A stretch of 64,000 nucleotides of DNA, taken from contig NZ_RBAN01000001.1 of assembly GCF_003626655.1 (NCBI RefSeq), positions 930,001 to 994,000 of the forward strand. The letters run 5' to 3'. The notes beneath the pieces were generated by a model. The model was not told the origin of the DNA, searched no databases, and saw only the letters and a program-made list of their open reading frames with translations. Of this stretch, positions 1 to 7,536 are shown piece after piece. Both the position numbers and the translations under genes were made by a program. Within the stretch, counting starts at the first letter, position 1, and every line of letters starts with the position of its first letter. Source of the DNA: Micromonospora costi. Lineage in GTDB: Bacteria; Actinomycetota; Actinomycetes; Mycobacteriales; Micromonosporaceae.

Positions 1-582
1 CGGCAGGGTGCCCTGCACCGCGGCCAGGAGGGGCTGAACTCGGCCTGGCAGTGGCTGGCCGAGAACACCAACAAGGAGAACTACTCCGGCGACCTGGCCG
101 GAGCCGTCCGCGACGCGGACGTGTTCATCGGCGTGAGCGCCCCGAACCTGCTCACCGGCGAGGACATCGCGAACATGGCCAAGGACGCGATCGTGTTCGC
201 GCTGGCCAACCCCGACCCGGAGGTCGACCCGCGGGAGGCCCGCAAGTACGCCGCGGTGGTCGCCACCGGCCGGTCGGACCAGCCCAACCAGATCAACAAC
301 GTGCTGGCCTTCCCCGGCGTGTTCCGCGGCATGCTCGACGCGCACGCCGAGGAGTTCACCGAGGAGATGGCGATCGCGGCGGCCCGGGCCATCGCGGACG
401 TCGTCGGCGAGGACAAGATCAACCCGACGGTGATCGTGCCGAGCGTGTTCGACGCCCGGGTCGCGCCGGCGGTCGCCGCCGCCGTACGCGCCGCCGCGCA
501 GAACCCGTCCCCCGTACCCGCCGCCGACCCCGGCCCGGCCGACCTGCCCGAGATCGCCGCCGAAGCCTCCGCCACCCCCTGA
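1..582 (+). CDS. NAD-dependent malic enzyme, C-terminal part (5' end outside window)
   Basis: The reading frame is open from the first base and ends with TGA at 580-582, giving the last 193 residues. Malic enzyme decarboxylates malate to pyruvate and CO2 while reducing NAD(P)+. The fragment carries the NAD-binding part of the family: FIGVSAPNLL, then a stretch with FALANPDPE and RSDQPNQINNVLAFPG, which are typical of bacterial malic enzymes. The C-terminal tail after about residue 150 is Ala/Pro-rich and not conserved. The gene converges on dapF; the spacer holds three hairpin elements. The cofactor preference and the N-terminal half cannot be judged from here. Confidence 0.9.
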   Translation, partial: RQGALHRGQEGLNSAWQWLAENTNKENYSGDLAGAVRDADVFIGVSAPNLLTGEDIANMAKDAIVFALANPDPEVDPREARKYAAVVATGRSDQPNQINNVLAFPGVFRGMLDAHAEEFTEEMAIAAARAIADVVGEDKINPTVIVPSVFDARVAPAVAAAVRAAAQNPSPVPAADPGPADLPEIAAEASATP

Positions 583-628
583 CCCCGGCCCTGACCCGGG
601 CCGCGCGGGGCCCCGCCCCCGGCCCCCG

Positions 629-698
629 CGATCTTGCACTTTGTGCCCCGGCAAAGGGTGTGATACCGGGCAAATCAAGGGCCGAAAGTGCAAGATCG
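629..698. repeat. Interspersed palindromic element, family A, copy 1 (70 bp)
   Basis: The element is bounded by a perfect 14-bp inverted repeat, CGATCTTGCACTTT at 629-642 and its complement at 685-698. The 42-bp centre is not conserved with the other copies. Copies 2 (20241-20310) and 3 (50905-50974) have exactly the same length and nearly the same arms, so this is a dispersed repeat rather than a chance hairpin. Its role is unknown: terminator, protein site or small mobile element are all possible. Confidence 0.8.
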
Positions 699-733
699 GC
701 GGGGTGGAGGGGTGGCGGGGTCCGCGCTCAGGC

Positions 734-814
734 CTTGATCGACTCCGTTTCGCTGAAGTTGCGGGGTTACCGCGCCTGGGATACCGCTACATCAACGATG
801 TGGTGTCGATCAAG
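734..814. repeat. Palindromic element, family C (81 bp, single copy in window)
   Basis: The ends form a perfect 10-bp inverted repeat, CTTGATCGAC at 734-743 and GTCGATCAAG at 805-814, with a 61-bp centre. It lies between a family A and a family B element, in the same kind of setting and of similar size, which suggests a third type of dispersed element. With only one copy in the window the family assignment is inference. Confidence 0.5.
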
Positions 815-870
815 CTGCCGGGGTGACCCGCCCAGCCCGGTGACACCGCCCTCCCCGCCCTCCACCCCGT

Positions 871-941
871 CGATCATGCAGTTGTGGTGGTGGGCAAAAT
901 GCGCATATGGTCGCTAACCGCCCACCACAAGTGCATGATCG
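871..941. repeat. Interspersed palindromic element, family B, copy 1 (71 bp)
   Basis: Arms CGATCATGCA (871-880) and TGCATGATCG (932-941) are perfect complements, continue inward for nine more pairs after one mismatch, and extend outward so that 861-880 and 932-951 pair over 20 bp without a mismatch. Copy 2 at 33726-33796 has the same core length of 71 bp. The terminal core differs from family A by a single base (CGATCA versus CGATCT), so A and B are probably relatives. Confidence 0.8.
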
Positions 942-970
942 ACGGGGTGGAGGGGGCGCGGAGAGCGAGC

Positions 971-1033
971 CGGGCAGGGTGGTGGGTTACGCGGGCAGGG
1001 CGGTGGGTTACGCGGGCCGGGCGGTGGGGAGGG
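971..1033. repeat. 21-bp tandem repeat, about 2.8 copies, containing the dapF stop codon
   Basis: Units start at 971, 992 and 1013 with the consensus CGGGCAGGGCGGTGGGTTAC followed by G; the third unit diverges at its end. The TAA stop of dapF (read on the minus strand at 1010-1008) lies in the second unit, so changes in copy number would alter the 3' end of the gene. The period of 21 bp preserves the reading frame. Confidence 0.75.
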
Positions 1034-1877
1034 CGGTCGGGGTTATCGTGCCCGTCGCTACCAGCACGGCGGGGCCGGCCAGCCAGCACCCGTCCTCGGT
1101 GACCGTCACGGTGACGCGTCCGCCCGGTACGTCGACCGCCACCACCCCGGTGTCCCGGCCCGCGTCCCGCAGGGCCACGGCGGCCACCGCGCAGGTGCCC
1201 GTGCCGCAGGACAGCGTCTCGGCAGAGCCGCGCTCGTAGACGCGCATCAGCACGTGTTCGTCGGCCCCGTCGACGGGCGACCCGGGGACCGTGAACTCGA
1301 CGTTGACCCCGGCCGGGAACACCGCCGGGTCGACGTCCGGCGCCCGGGTGAGGTCCAGCCCGCCGAGGTCGAGCCCCACCGGCAGCGGGCAGACCAGGTG
1401 CGGGTTGCCCACGTCCACGGCGGTGCCGGCCAGGGTGAGACCGCCCAGGGCCGCCGTGGAGCCGTCGTACAGCCGGGGGCGGCGCATCTCGACGGCGATG
1501 ATGTCCCCGTCGACGCGCGCGCGTACGACGCCGGACCGGGTCGCGACCGGCAGCGTCGCGCCGTCGGGCGTGGCGAGCCCCGTGTCGAGCAGGTACCGGA
1601 CGAAGACCCGGGCGCCGTTGCCGCACATCTCGGCGTACGAGCCGTCGGCGTTCCAGTAGTCCATGAACCATTCGGCCTCACCGGCGAGGGCTGCGCTGTC
1701 CGGGTGCTTCGCGGACCGTACGACCCGAAGCACCCCGTCCGCGCCGATTCCCCGCCGCCGGTCGCAGAGCGCGGCGACCAGGCCGGGCGTGAGGTCGAGC
1801 GCCCCGTCCGGGTCGGGCAGGATCACGAAGTCGTTGCCGGTGCCGTGCCCCTTGGTGAACTCCACACCCTCCATCAT
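1008..1877 (-). CDS. dapF: Diaminopimelate epimerase
   Basis: DapF interconverts LL- and meso-diaminopimelate in the cytoplasm, the last steps towards lysine and peptidoglycan cross-links. The 289-residue product has the normal length and both catalytic cysteines: C85 in the CGNGAR motif and C224 in the SCGTGTC motif. The N-terminal FTKGHGTGNDF segment is also typical. The start ATG at 1877 overlaps the miaA stop as ATGA; a second ATG follows at 1874. The gene ends inside a 21-bp tandem repeat. It is the last gene of a LigB-like, miaA, dapF cluster whose members overlap by four bases, so the three are surely translationally coupled. dapA lies about 60 kb away in the same window. Confidence 0.95.
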   Translation of the reverse strand: MMEGVEFTKGHGTGNDFVILPDPDGALDLTPGLVAALCDRRRGIGADGVLRVVRSAKHPDSAALAGEAEWFMDYWNADGSYAEMCGNGARVFVRYLLDTGLATPDGATLPVATRSGVVRARVDGDIIAVEMRRPRLYDGSTAALGGLTLAGTAVDVGNPHLVCPLPVGLDLGGLDLTRAPDVDPAVFPAGVNVEFTVPGSPVDGADEHVLMRVYERGSAETLSCGTGTCAVAAVALRDAGRDTGVVAVDVPGGRVTVTVTEDGCWLAGPAVLVATGTITPTALPTARPA

Positions 1878-2836
1878 CCCGCAGTGGCCGTGGCGAGCCG
1901 CAGGGCATCGGCGACCAGGGCCTGCGGGTCGGTGGAGTCGAGCCAGTGGATCCGCGCGTCCCGCCGGAACCAGGACCGCTGGCGCCGGACGAAACGCCGG
2001 GTCGCCCGGATCGTCTCCTCGTAGGCCTCGGTTTCGGTCAGCTCCCCGGCGAGGAAGCGCAGGACCTGCTGGTAGCCGAGGGCCCGGCTGGCCGTACGCC
2101 CGGCGGGCAGGCCCCGGCCGACCAGTTCGCGCGTCTCGGCGACCAGCCCGTCGTCCCACATGCGGTCGACCCGCCGGGCGATGCGCTCGTCCAGCGTCGC
2201 CGTGTCCAGGTCGACGCCGACCTGCACTGACGGGTAGTACGGCGTGGGTTCCGGGAGCGAGGCGGTGAACGGCGCGCCGGTCAGCTCGATGACCTCCAGC
2301 GCCCGGACGATCCGCCGGCCGTTGCCGGGCAGGATGCCGGCGGCGGCGGACGGGTCGGCGGCGCGCAGCCGCGCGTACAGGGGGGCGGGGCCCGCCTCGG
2401 CCAGTTCCCGCTCCAGCCGCTCGCGCAGGGCCGGGTCGGTGCCGGGGAACTCGAACCGTTCCAGCACCGCCCGGACGTACAGCCCGGACCCACCGACCAG
2501 CAGCGGCACCCGTCCACGGGCCAGGATGCCGTCGACGGCCTCGCGGGCCAGCCGCTGGTACTCGGCGACGCTGGCCGGTTCGGTCACGTCCCAGATGTCC
2601 AGCAGATGGTGCGGCACCCCGTCGCGCTCGGCCGGCGTGAGTTTCGCGGTGCCGATGTCCATGCCCCGGTACAGCTGCATCGAGTCCGCGTTGACCACCT
2701 CGCCGTCGAGGGCGTGCGCGAGCGCGATGCTCAGGGCGGACTTGCCGGCCGCGGTGGGCCCCACCACGGCCACGACCGTTCCGGCCGGCGGGCGGTCGCC
2801 GAAATCGGGCGGCGGGCCGCCGTTCGCGCCGGTCAC
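1874..2836 (-). CDS. miaA: tRNA dimethylallyltransferase
   Basis: MiaA transfers the dimethylallyl group to N6 of adenosine 37 in tRNAs that read U-starting codons, producing i6A, the substrate of MiaB encoded nearby. The 320-residue product shows a P-loop GPTAAGKS at residues 26-33, the DSMQLYRGMDIGTAK segment that binds A37 and prenyl donor, and GGSGLY. The GTG start at 2836 overlaps the upstream stop as GTGA, which fixes the start. The first 17 residues before the conserved core are Gly/Pro-rich. Confidence 0.95.
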   Translation of the reverse strand: MTGANGGPPPDFGDRPPAGTVVAVVGPTAAGKSALSIALAHALDGEVVNADSMQLYRGMDIGTAKLTPAERDGVPHHLLDIWDVTEPASVAEYQRLAREAVDGILARGRVPLLVGGSGLYVRAVLERFEFPGTDPALRERLERELAEAGPAPLYARLRAADPSAAAGILPGNGRRIVRALEVIELTGAPFTASLPEPTPYYPSVQVGVDLDTATLDERIARRVDRMWDDGLVAETRELVGRGLPAGRTASRALGYQQVLRFLAGELTETEAYEETIRATRRFVRRQRSWFRRDARIHWLDSTDPQALVADALRLATATAG

Positions 2837-3543
2837 GCCGGTTCCCAGGTGGCCACGAAGTAAGCAACGCCGTACGGGGCGGCGTCGTAGTGCAGCTCGC
2901 CGCGCCAGTCCCCGCCGGTGGCCCGGGCCGCCGCGGCGAGCACCTGCCACGGCGCCCGGCCGGCGACCTTCAGCTCCGCGGAGACCGCCGCGTCGAGGCC
3001 GAGCAGGGCGTCGGCGTCCGCGCCGGCCAGGGCCGCGGCGACCATCGAGTCGTACGGCTCGGCGCGCGGATCCTGGTAGCCGGGCGACTTCTCGCCGCGG
3101 CAGGCCGACCCGTCCCCGAGCACGAGCAGCGCGGCCCGCTGCGCGACGACCTGTGCGCCGAGGTCGCGTACGGCTGTCGGGTCGGTGTCCGCCGCGACCT
3201 GGACGGCGGCCGGCGGTGCCGCGGCGCCGTGCCGGGCCAGCAGCCACGCGCCCACGGTGAGGCTCAGCGGCAGGACGGCGCCCCGGTCGGGCTGCGCGGG
3301 GTCGAGCGGCACGTCGAGGTCCACGCCCCACGGTTGCAGCGAACCCGTTGCCGGTGGCCGGATCCAGCCCGTGACCGGCCCGTCACCGACGAGCACCACG
3401 ACCTCCGGCGCGGCGGCGAGGAGGCGGGTCACGGCGGTGTCGCAGGCGGCGCGGAGGTCGTCGAGTTCCGGCGCGGCGGCGCCGGCCACCTCGGGCACGA
3501 GCAGGGGCGGATGCGGGCAGACGGCGGCGGCGACCAGTGGCAC
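2833..3543 (-). CDS. Class III extradiol dioxygenase (LigB-like) domain protein
   Basis: The 236-residue product resembles the LigB-type class III extradiol dioxygenase fold, a family that in actinobacteria has a member encoded just before miaA. The N-terminal CPHPPLLVPEV with its histidine is the recognisable part; later segments VLGDGSACRGEKSPGY and PYDSMVAAAL are consistent with the family. No substrate is known and there is no evidence here for an aromatic ring-cleavage pathway. The GTG at 3543 is the best start because the preceding in-frame residues are unlike the family, but no strong ribosome site precedes it; a longer form is possible. It overlaps miaA by four bases. Confidence 0.7.
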   Translation of the reverse strand: MPLVAAAVCPHPPLLVPEVAGAAAPELDDLRAACDTAVTRLLAAAPEVVVLVGDGPVTGWIRPPATGSLQPWGVDLDVPLDPAQPDRGAVLPLSLTVGAWLLARHGAAAPPAAVQVAADTDPTAVRDLGAQVVAQRAALLVLGDGSACRGEKSPGYQDPRAEPYDSMVAAALAGADADALLGLDAAVSAELKVAGRAPWQVLAAAARATGGDWRGELHYDAAPYGVAYFVATWEPA

Positions 3544-3746
3544 CCGTTCACGGTAGCGGGACGCCGCGGTGCGACTGTGCGCCGATCCGGTCATCCGGGC
3601 GCTAGGACACCGTATGGTCACGGTCGGCGATAGGCGCTCGACGGGGACGGGGTCGGACCTGTGACAATGCCGGGGAGAAACTTGGCTGCGCCGTGGCGGC
3701 GATCGGGATACTGCTCTCCCGACGCCGGGAGAACGAGGATGGGCAC

Positions 3747-4955
3747 ATGAGCGACTGGACTGCCTTCGGACGGGTGGACGCGGACGGCACCGTGTACGTC
3801 AAGACCGCCGAGGGCGAGCGGGTGGTCGGATCCTGGCAGGCAGGAGCACCGGAGGAGGGGCTGGCCCACTTCGCGCGCCGCTTCGCCGACCTGGTCACCG
3901 AGGTGGACCTCACCGAGGCCCGGCTCAACTCGGGAGCGGCCGATGCCGGGCACTCGCTGAGCACGATCCGCCGGATCCGGGCCTCGCTGGCCGAGGCGCA
4001 CGTGGTGGGCGACATCGACGCGCTGGCGGCACGCCTGGACCGGTTGGCCGCGACGGCCGAGGAGAAGGCCGGTGAGGCCCGCGCGGCCCGGGACGCCGCC
4101 CGCAGCGAGGCCCTGGCCCGCAAGACGGCCCTGGTCGAGGAGGCCGAGAAGCTGGCCGCCGAGTCGACCGGCTGGAAGACCGCCGGGGACCGGCTCAAGG
4201 AGATCCTCGACGAGTGGAAGACCATCCGGGGCGTCGACAAGAAGACCGACGGGGAGCTGTGGAAGCGGTTCGCCGCGGCCCGTGACGGCTTCACCCGCCG
4301 CCGGGGCGCCCACTTCGCCTCCCTCGACGCGCAGCGCAAGCAGGCGCAGTCGGTGAAGGAGGAGCTGGTCACCGAGGCCGAGAAGCTCAAGGACTCCACC
4401 GACTGGGCGGTCACCGCCAACCAGCTCAAGGACCTGATGACGCGGTGGAAGGCCGCGCCGCGGGCGTCCAAGGAGGCCGAGCAGCGGCTGTGGGAACGGT
4501 TCCGGGCCGCGCAGGATGAGTTCTTCACCCGCCGCAGCGAGGTCTTCTCCGCTCGGGACAACGAGCAGCGGGCCAACCTGGAGCGCAAGCAGGCGCTGCT
4601 GGCCGAGGCGGAGGCGCTGGACGTCGACGGTGACCCCAAGGGCGCCCAGGCGAGGCTGCGGGACATCCAGGCGCAGTGGCACGAGGCCGGCCGGGTGCCG
4701 CGCGAGGCGGCCGCCGGGCTGGAGCGCCGGCTGCGGGCCGTCGACGAGAAGGTCCGCGAGGTGATGGACTCGGCCTGGCGGCGGACCTCCAAGGAGGACA
4801 GCCCGCTGCTGGCCCAGATGCGCGCGCAGGTGGCCGAGGCCGAGGAGCGGCTGGCCCGGGCGCAGGCGGCCGGCGACGCCCGCCGGATCCGCGAGGCCGA
4901 GCAGGCGCTCGCCTCGAAGCGGCAGTTCCTGCAGCTCGCCGAGCAGTCCAGCTGA
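3747..4955 (+). CDS. DUF349 repeat protein
   Basis: The 402-residue product is highly charged and mostly predicted helix, consistent with a coiled-coil protein. It carries at least two clear DUF349 repeats, each with the W...W...F...F pattern: around residues 145-205 (STGWKTAGDRLKEILDEW) and 220-280 (STDWAVTANQLKDLMTRW), and a weaker third copy follows around 290-350. The function of DUF349 proteins is not established. The ATG at 3747 is chosen because it follows a GAGG-type ribosome site and starts the conserved MSDWTAFGRV segment. The gene stands alone and ends before a strong terminator shared with the convergent miaB. Confidence 0.85.
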   Translation: MSDWTAFGRVDADGTVYVKTAEGERVVGSWQAGAPEEGLAHFARRFADLVTEVDLTEARLNSGAADAGHSLSTIRRIRASLAEAHVVGDIDALAARLDRLAATAEEKAGEARAARDAARSEALARKTALVEEAEKLAAESTGWKTAGDRLKEILDEWKTIRGVDKKTDGELWKRFAAARDGFTRRRGAHFASLDAQRKQAQSVKEELVTEAEKLKDSTDWAVTANQLKDLMTRWKAAPRASKEAEQRLWERFRAAQDEFFTRRSEVFSARDNEQRANLERKQALLAEAEALDVDGDPKGAQARLRDIQAQWHEAGRVPREAAAGLERRLRAVDEKVREVMDSAWRRTSKEDSPLLAQMRAQVAEAEERLARAQAAGDARRIREAEQALASKRQFLQLAEQSS

Positions 4956-4968
4956 CCTGAGAACGGTT

Positions 4969-5011
4969 ACGCCGGAGCCCCGGTCCCCTGGCGGGACCGG
5001 GGCTCCGGCGT
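4969..5011. terminator. Bidirectional terminator between the DUF349 gene and miaB
   Basis: A perfect 19-bp stem (4969-4987 with 4993-5011) closes a five-base loop CTGGC. It starts 13 bases after the DUF349 stop codon and lies 34 bases beyond the miaB stop codon, so it can serve both convergent transcripts. There is no T-run, which is common for actinobacterial terminators. Confidence 0.85.
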
Positions 5012-5045
5012 GTCTCGCCCCGCGATCGACCGCGTCAGGCCTGGG

Positions 5046-6545
5046 TCAGTGCGCCGCGCAGCCCGAGGTGGGCGCCGGCACCGCGGCGGGGGCGCCGACC
5101 GTGGGCAGCCCGAGCAGCACCCCGGGCGTACGCGGCGCGCGACCCGCCTCGGCCGCGTCGCCGGCCCGCGTACGGCGGTGGGCCAGCGGCTCGCCGTCGG
5201 CGTTGAGGTGGTGCGGGGCGGCGTACGTGACGGTGGTGTGCAGGATGTCGCCGGGCCGGATCTGCCCCGCGAGGGAGCCGGCCTCGAAGTGCACGAGACG
5301 CCCGTCGCGCGCCCGGCCGGACATCCGGCCGGTGCGCTCGTCCTTGCGCCCCTCGCCGACGGCCACCAACACCTCGACGGTCTCGCCCACGAGCTTCCGG
5401 TTCTCCGCCCAGGTGATCTCCTCGACCGTGGCGATCAGCCGCTCGTAGCGCTCCTGCACAACCTGCTTGGGCAGCTGGCCCTCCATGGTGGCGGCCGGGG
5501 TGCCGGGCCGCTTCGAGTACTGGAACGTGAAGGCCGACGAGAAGCGGGCCTCGCGGACCACGTCGAGGGTGCGCGCGAAGTCGGCCTCGGTCTCGCCGGG
5601 GAAACCCACGATGATGTCGGTGGTGATGGCCGCGTCGGGCATCGCCGCCCGGACCTTCTCGATGATCCCGAGGTAGCGCTCGGCCCGGTACGACCGGCGC
5701 ATGGACCGCAGCACCGCGTCGGAGCCGGACTGCAGCGGCATGTGCAGCGAGTGGCAGACGTTCGGCGTCTCGGCCATCGCGGCGATCACGTCGTCGGTGA
5801 AGTCCTTCGGGTGCGGGCTCGTGAAGCGCACCCGCTCCAGGCCCTCGATGTCGCCGCAGGCGCGCAGCAGCTTGCCGAAGGCCAGCCGGTCGCCGAACTC
5901 GACGCCGTAGGAGTTGACGTTCTGCCCGAGCAGGGTCACCTCCAGCACGCCCTCGTCGACCAGCGCGCGTACCTCGGAGAGGATGTCGCCGGGGCGGCGG
6001 TCCTTCTCCTTGCCGCGCAGAGAGGGCACGATGCAGAACGTGCACGTGTTGTTGCAGCCCACCGAGATCGACACCCAGCCGGCGTACGTCGACTCGCGGC
6101 GGGTGGGCAGCGTCGAGGGGAAGACCTCCAGGGATTCGAGGATCTCCACCTCGGCGGCGGTGTTGTGCCGCGCCCGTTCCAGCAGCACCGGCAGCGAGCC
6201 GATGTTGTGCGTGCCGAAGACCACGTCGACCCAGGGCGCCTTGCGGACGATGTCGCCGCGGTCCTTCTGGGCCAGGCAGCCGCCGACCGCGATCTGCATC
6301 TCCGGGTGCCGGTCCTTGACCGGGCGCAGATGACCCAGGTTGCCGTAGAGCCGGTTGTCGGCGTTCTCCCGCACCGCGCAGGTGTTGAACACCACCACGT
6401 CCGGGTGCTCGTCGGCCTCGGCGGCGCGGACGTAGCCGGCCTGCTCCAGCAGCCCGGAGATGCGCTCCGAGTCGTGCACGTTCATCTGGCAGCCGTACGT
6501 CCGCACCTGGTAGGTACGCGGGCTGCCCGCCGCTGCGGTAGTCAT
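5046..6545 (-). CDS. miaB: tRNA-2-methylthio-N6-dimethylallyladenosine synthase
   Basis: MiaB adds the methylthio group to i6A37 of tRNA, the modification started by MiaA (1874-2836). The 499-residue product has the full family layout: N-terminal methylthiotransferase domain with three iron-sulfur cysteines (C19, C55, C89), a radical SAM domain with CNNTCTFC (C163, C167, C170), and a TRAM domain around residues 375-440. A variable Pro/Ala-rich tail follows. The paralogue RimO is encoded at 51682-53181. The ATG at 6545 starts just before the conserved [12 protein letters not shown]. Confidence 0.95.
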   Translation of the reverse strand: MTTAAAGSPRTYQVRTYGCQMNVHDSERISGLLEQAGYVRAAEADEHPDVVVFNTCAVRENADNRLYGNLGHLRPVKDRHPEMQIAVGGCLAQKDRGDIVRKAPWVDVVFGTHNIGSLPVLLERARHNTAAEVEILESLEVFPSTLPTRRESTYAGWVSISVGCNNTCTFCIVPSLRGKEKDRRPGDILSEVRALVDEGVLEVTLLGQNVNSYGVEFGDRLAFGKLLRACGDIEGLERVRFTSPHPKDFTDDVIAAMAETPNVCHSLHMPLQSGSDAVLRSMRRSYRAERYLGIIEKVRAAMPDAAITTDIIVGFPGETEADFARTLDVVREARFSSAFTFQYSKRPGTPAATMEGQLPKQVVQERYERLIATVEEITWAENRKLVGETVEVLVAVGEGRKDERTGRMSGRARDGRLVHFEAGSLAGQIRPGDILHTTVTYAAPHHLNADGEPLAHRRTRAGDAAEAGRAPRTPGVLLGLPTVGAPAAVPAPTSGCAAH

Positions 6546-6598
6546 GACCAGGACAGCGTATCCGGGCCGACCGGATCGACCGGAACCGAGGAGGAGCC

Positions 6599-6904
6599 GT
6601 GTGCCGGAGCATCAAGACCCTGCGTGAGCCGTACACCCCGCAGGTGACCGACGACGACGTCCGGGCGGCGGCGTTGCAGTACGTCCGGAAGATCTCGGGT
6701 TTCCGGGCGCCGGCCGCGCACAACGCCGCCGCGTTCGAGGCGGCGGTGGCCGCCGTGGCCGAGGCCACCCGGACCCTGCTCGACCAGCTCGTGGTGCGGG
6801 GCGGGGCCGCCGGTCCGGCTGCGGTGGGCGCCGGCGCGTCGGGCGCCGGTCAGGCCGCCGCGAGCGCGGGCGCGACCGTGTCGGGGGCCCAGCGGGAGCG
6901 GTGA
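6599..6904 (+). CDS. DUF2277 family protein
   Basis: This 101-residue product begins MCRSIKTLR and continues with [17 protein letters not shown], which matches the DUF2277 family of small actinobacterial proteins of unknown function. The start is GTG at 6599, preceded by a strong GAGGAG ribosome site. The family core ends near residue 65; the rest is Gly/Ala-rich. The last 55 bases overlap the 3' end of the convergent gene on the other strand. It is divergent from miaB with 53 bases between the starts. Confidence 0.8.
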   Translation: MCRSIKTLREPYTPQVTDDDVRAAALQYVRKISGFRAPAAHNAAAFEAAVAAVAEATRTLLDQLVVRGGAAGPAAVGAGASGAGQAAASAGATVSGAQRER

Positions 6905-7329
6905 CACTGCGACCAGCCACGGCAGCCGGGGTCGGCCTCGGTGCACAGGCGCTGGTTGCTGAGCACCTCGCCGTCGTCGGTCTCGCGGACGTCGAAGTGC
7001 ACCGGGCGGATCGTCCCGTCGGGGGCGACCAGCAGGTGCCGGCCGGCGTCGAGCGTGTCGTCACGCAGCAGGCAGTTGCGGTCCAGCAGCCGGGCGAGGG
7101 CGGCGATGGTGGCGTGCTCGGAGAGCCGGTCCGGCACCCCGTAGCAGTCCACGATCGTCGCGAACTCGCCCGGCGCCTGCCAGACGTCGCAGATCACCGC
7201 GTACGCGGGCAGCCGTGCCGGGTCGGCGACCGCGAGCGGCATCACCACCCGGCCGAGCGCCTCGGCCAACGCCGGGTAGACCTCCACGGGTCGTACCTGG
7301 TCGATTCTCCAGTTCCACAGCTCGGTCAT
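6850..7329 (-). CDS. Conserved hypothetical protein
   Basis: I do not recognise this 159-residue protein. It is acidic, without signal peptide or membrane segment, and contains several cysteines (around residues 62, 81, 103, 127, 134 and 141) that are not in a recognisable metal-binding spacing. The ATG at 7329 follows a good GGAGG ribosome site, and the composition is protein-like throughout, which supports a real gene. Its 3' end overlaps the DUF2277 gene by 55 bases in antisense orientation. Upstream (7330-7536) lies a less GC-rich stretch that probably holds its promoter. Confidence 0.65.
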   Translation of the reverse strand: MTELWNWRIDQVRPVEVYPALAEALGRVVMPLAVADPARLPAYAVICDVWQAPGEFATIVDCYGVPDRLSEHATIAALARLLDRNCLLRDDTLDAGRHLLVAPDGTIRPVHFDVRETDDGEVLSNQRLCTEADPGCRGWSQCHRSRWAPDTVAPALAAA

Positions 7330-7536
7330 GCCGCCTCCTCGCTGCGTTCGTCCCACCGGCCCCGGACCGGGCCTTACTGACGATGGTGCGGTGCATTTGA
7401 CCTCAGCCGGGGGCAAGTTACCGGTCTGTGACCATTCCGGGCAAAATTGACTGGAGTGGCCCTGCCGCGACCAGCCGGAAGATGACAGTTTATCGGGTAA
7501 GGTGCCGCAAATCCGAGATCAACGCGCGTCGTGGCG

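Larger units (their letters stand above)
583..1007. other. 425-bp intergenic region between convergent genes, packed with three palindromic elements
   Basis: No coding sequence with a credible start and protein-like composition is seen. The space holds a family A element (629-698), a family C element (734-814), a family B element (871-941) and the start of a 21-bp tandem repeat (971-1033). Because the flanking genes converge, any of the hairpins could serve as a transcription terminator, but none is followed by a T-run. Confidence 0.7.

Noticed and set aside
629-951. tRNA or small RNA genes at the stable hairpins
   Set aside because: No cloverleaf, T-loop or CCA end is visible, and the same units recur elsewhere as dispersed palindromes.
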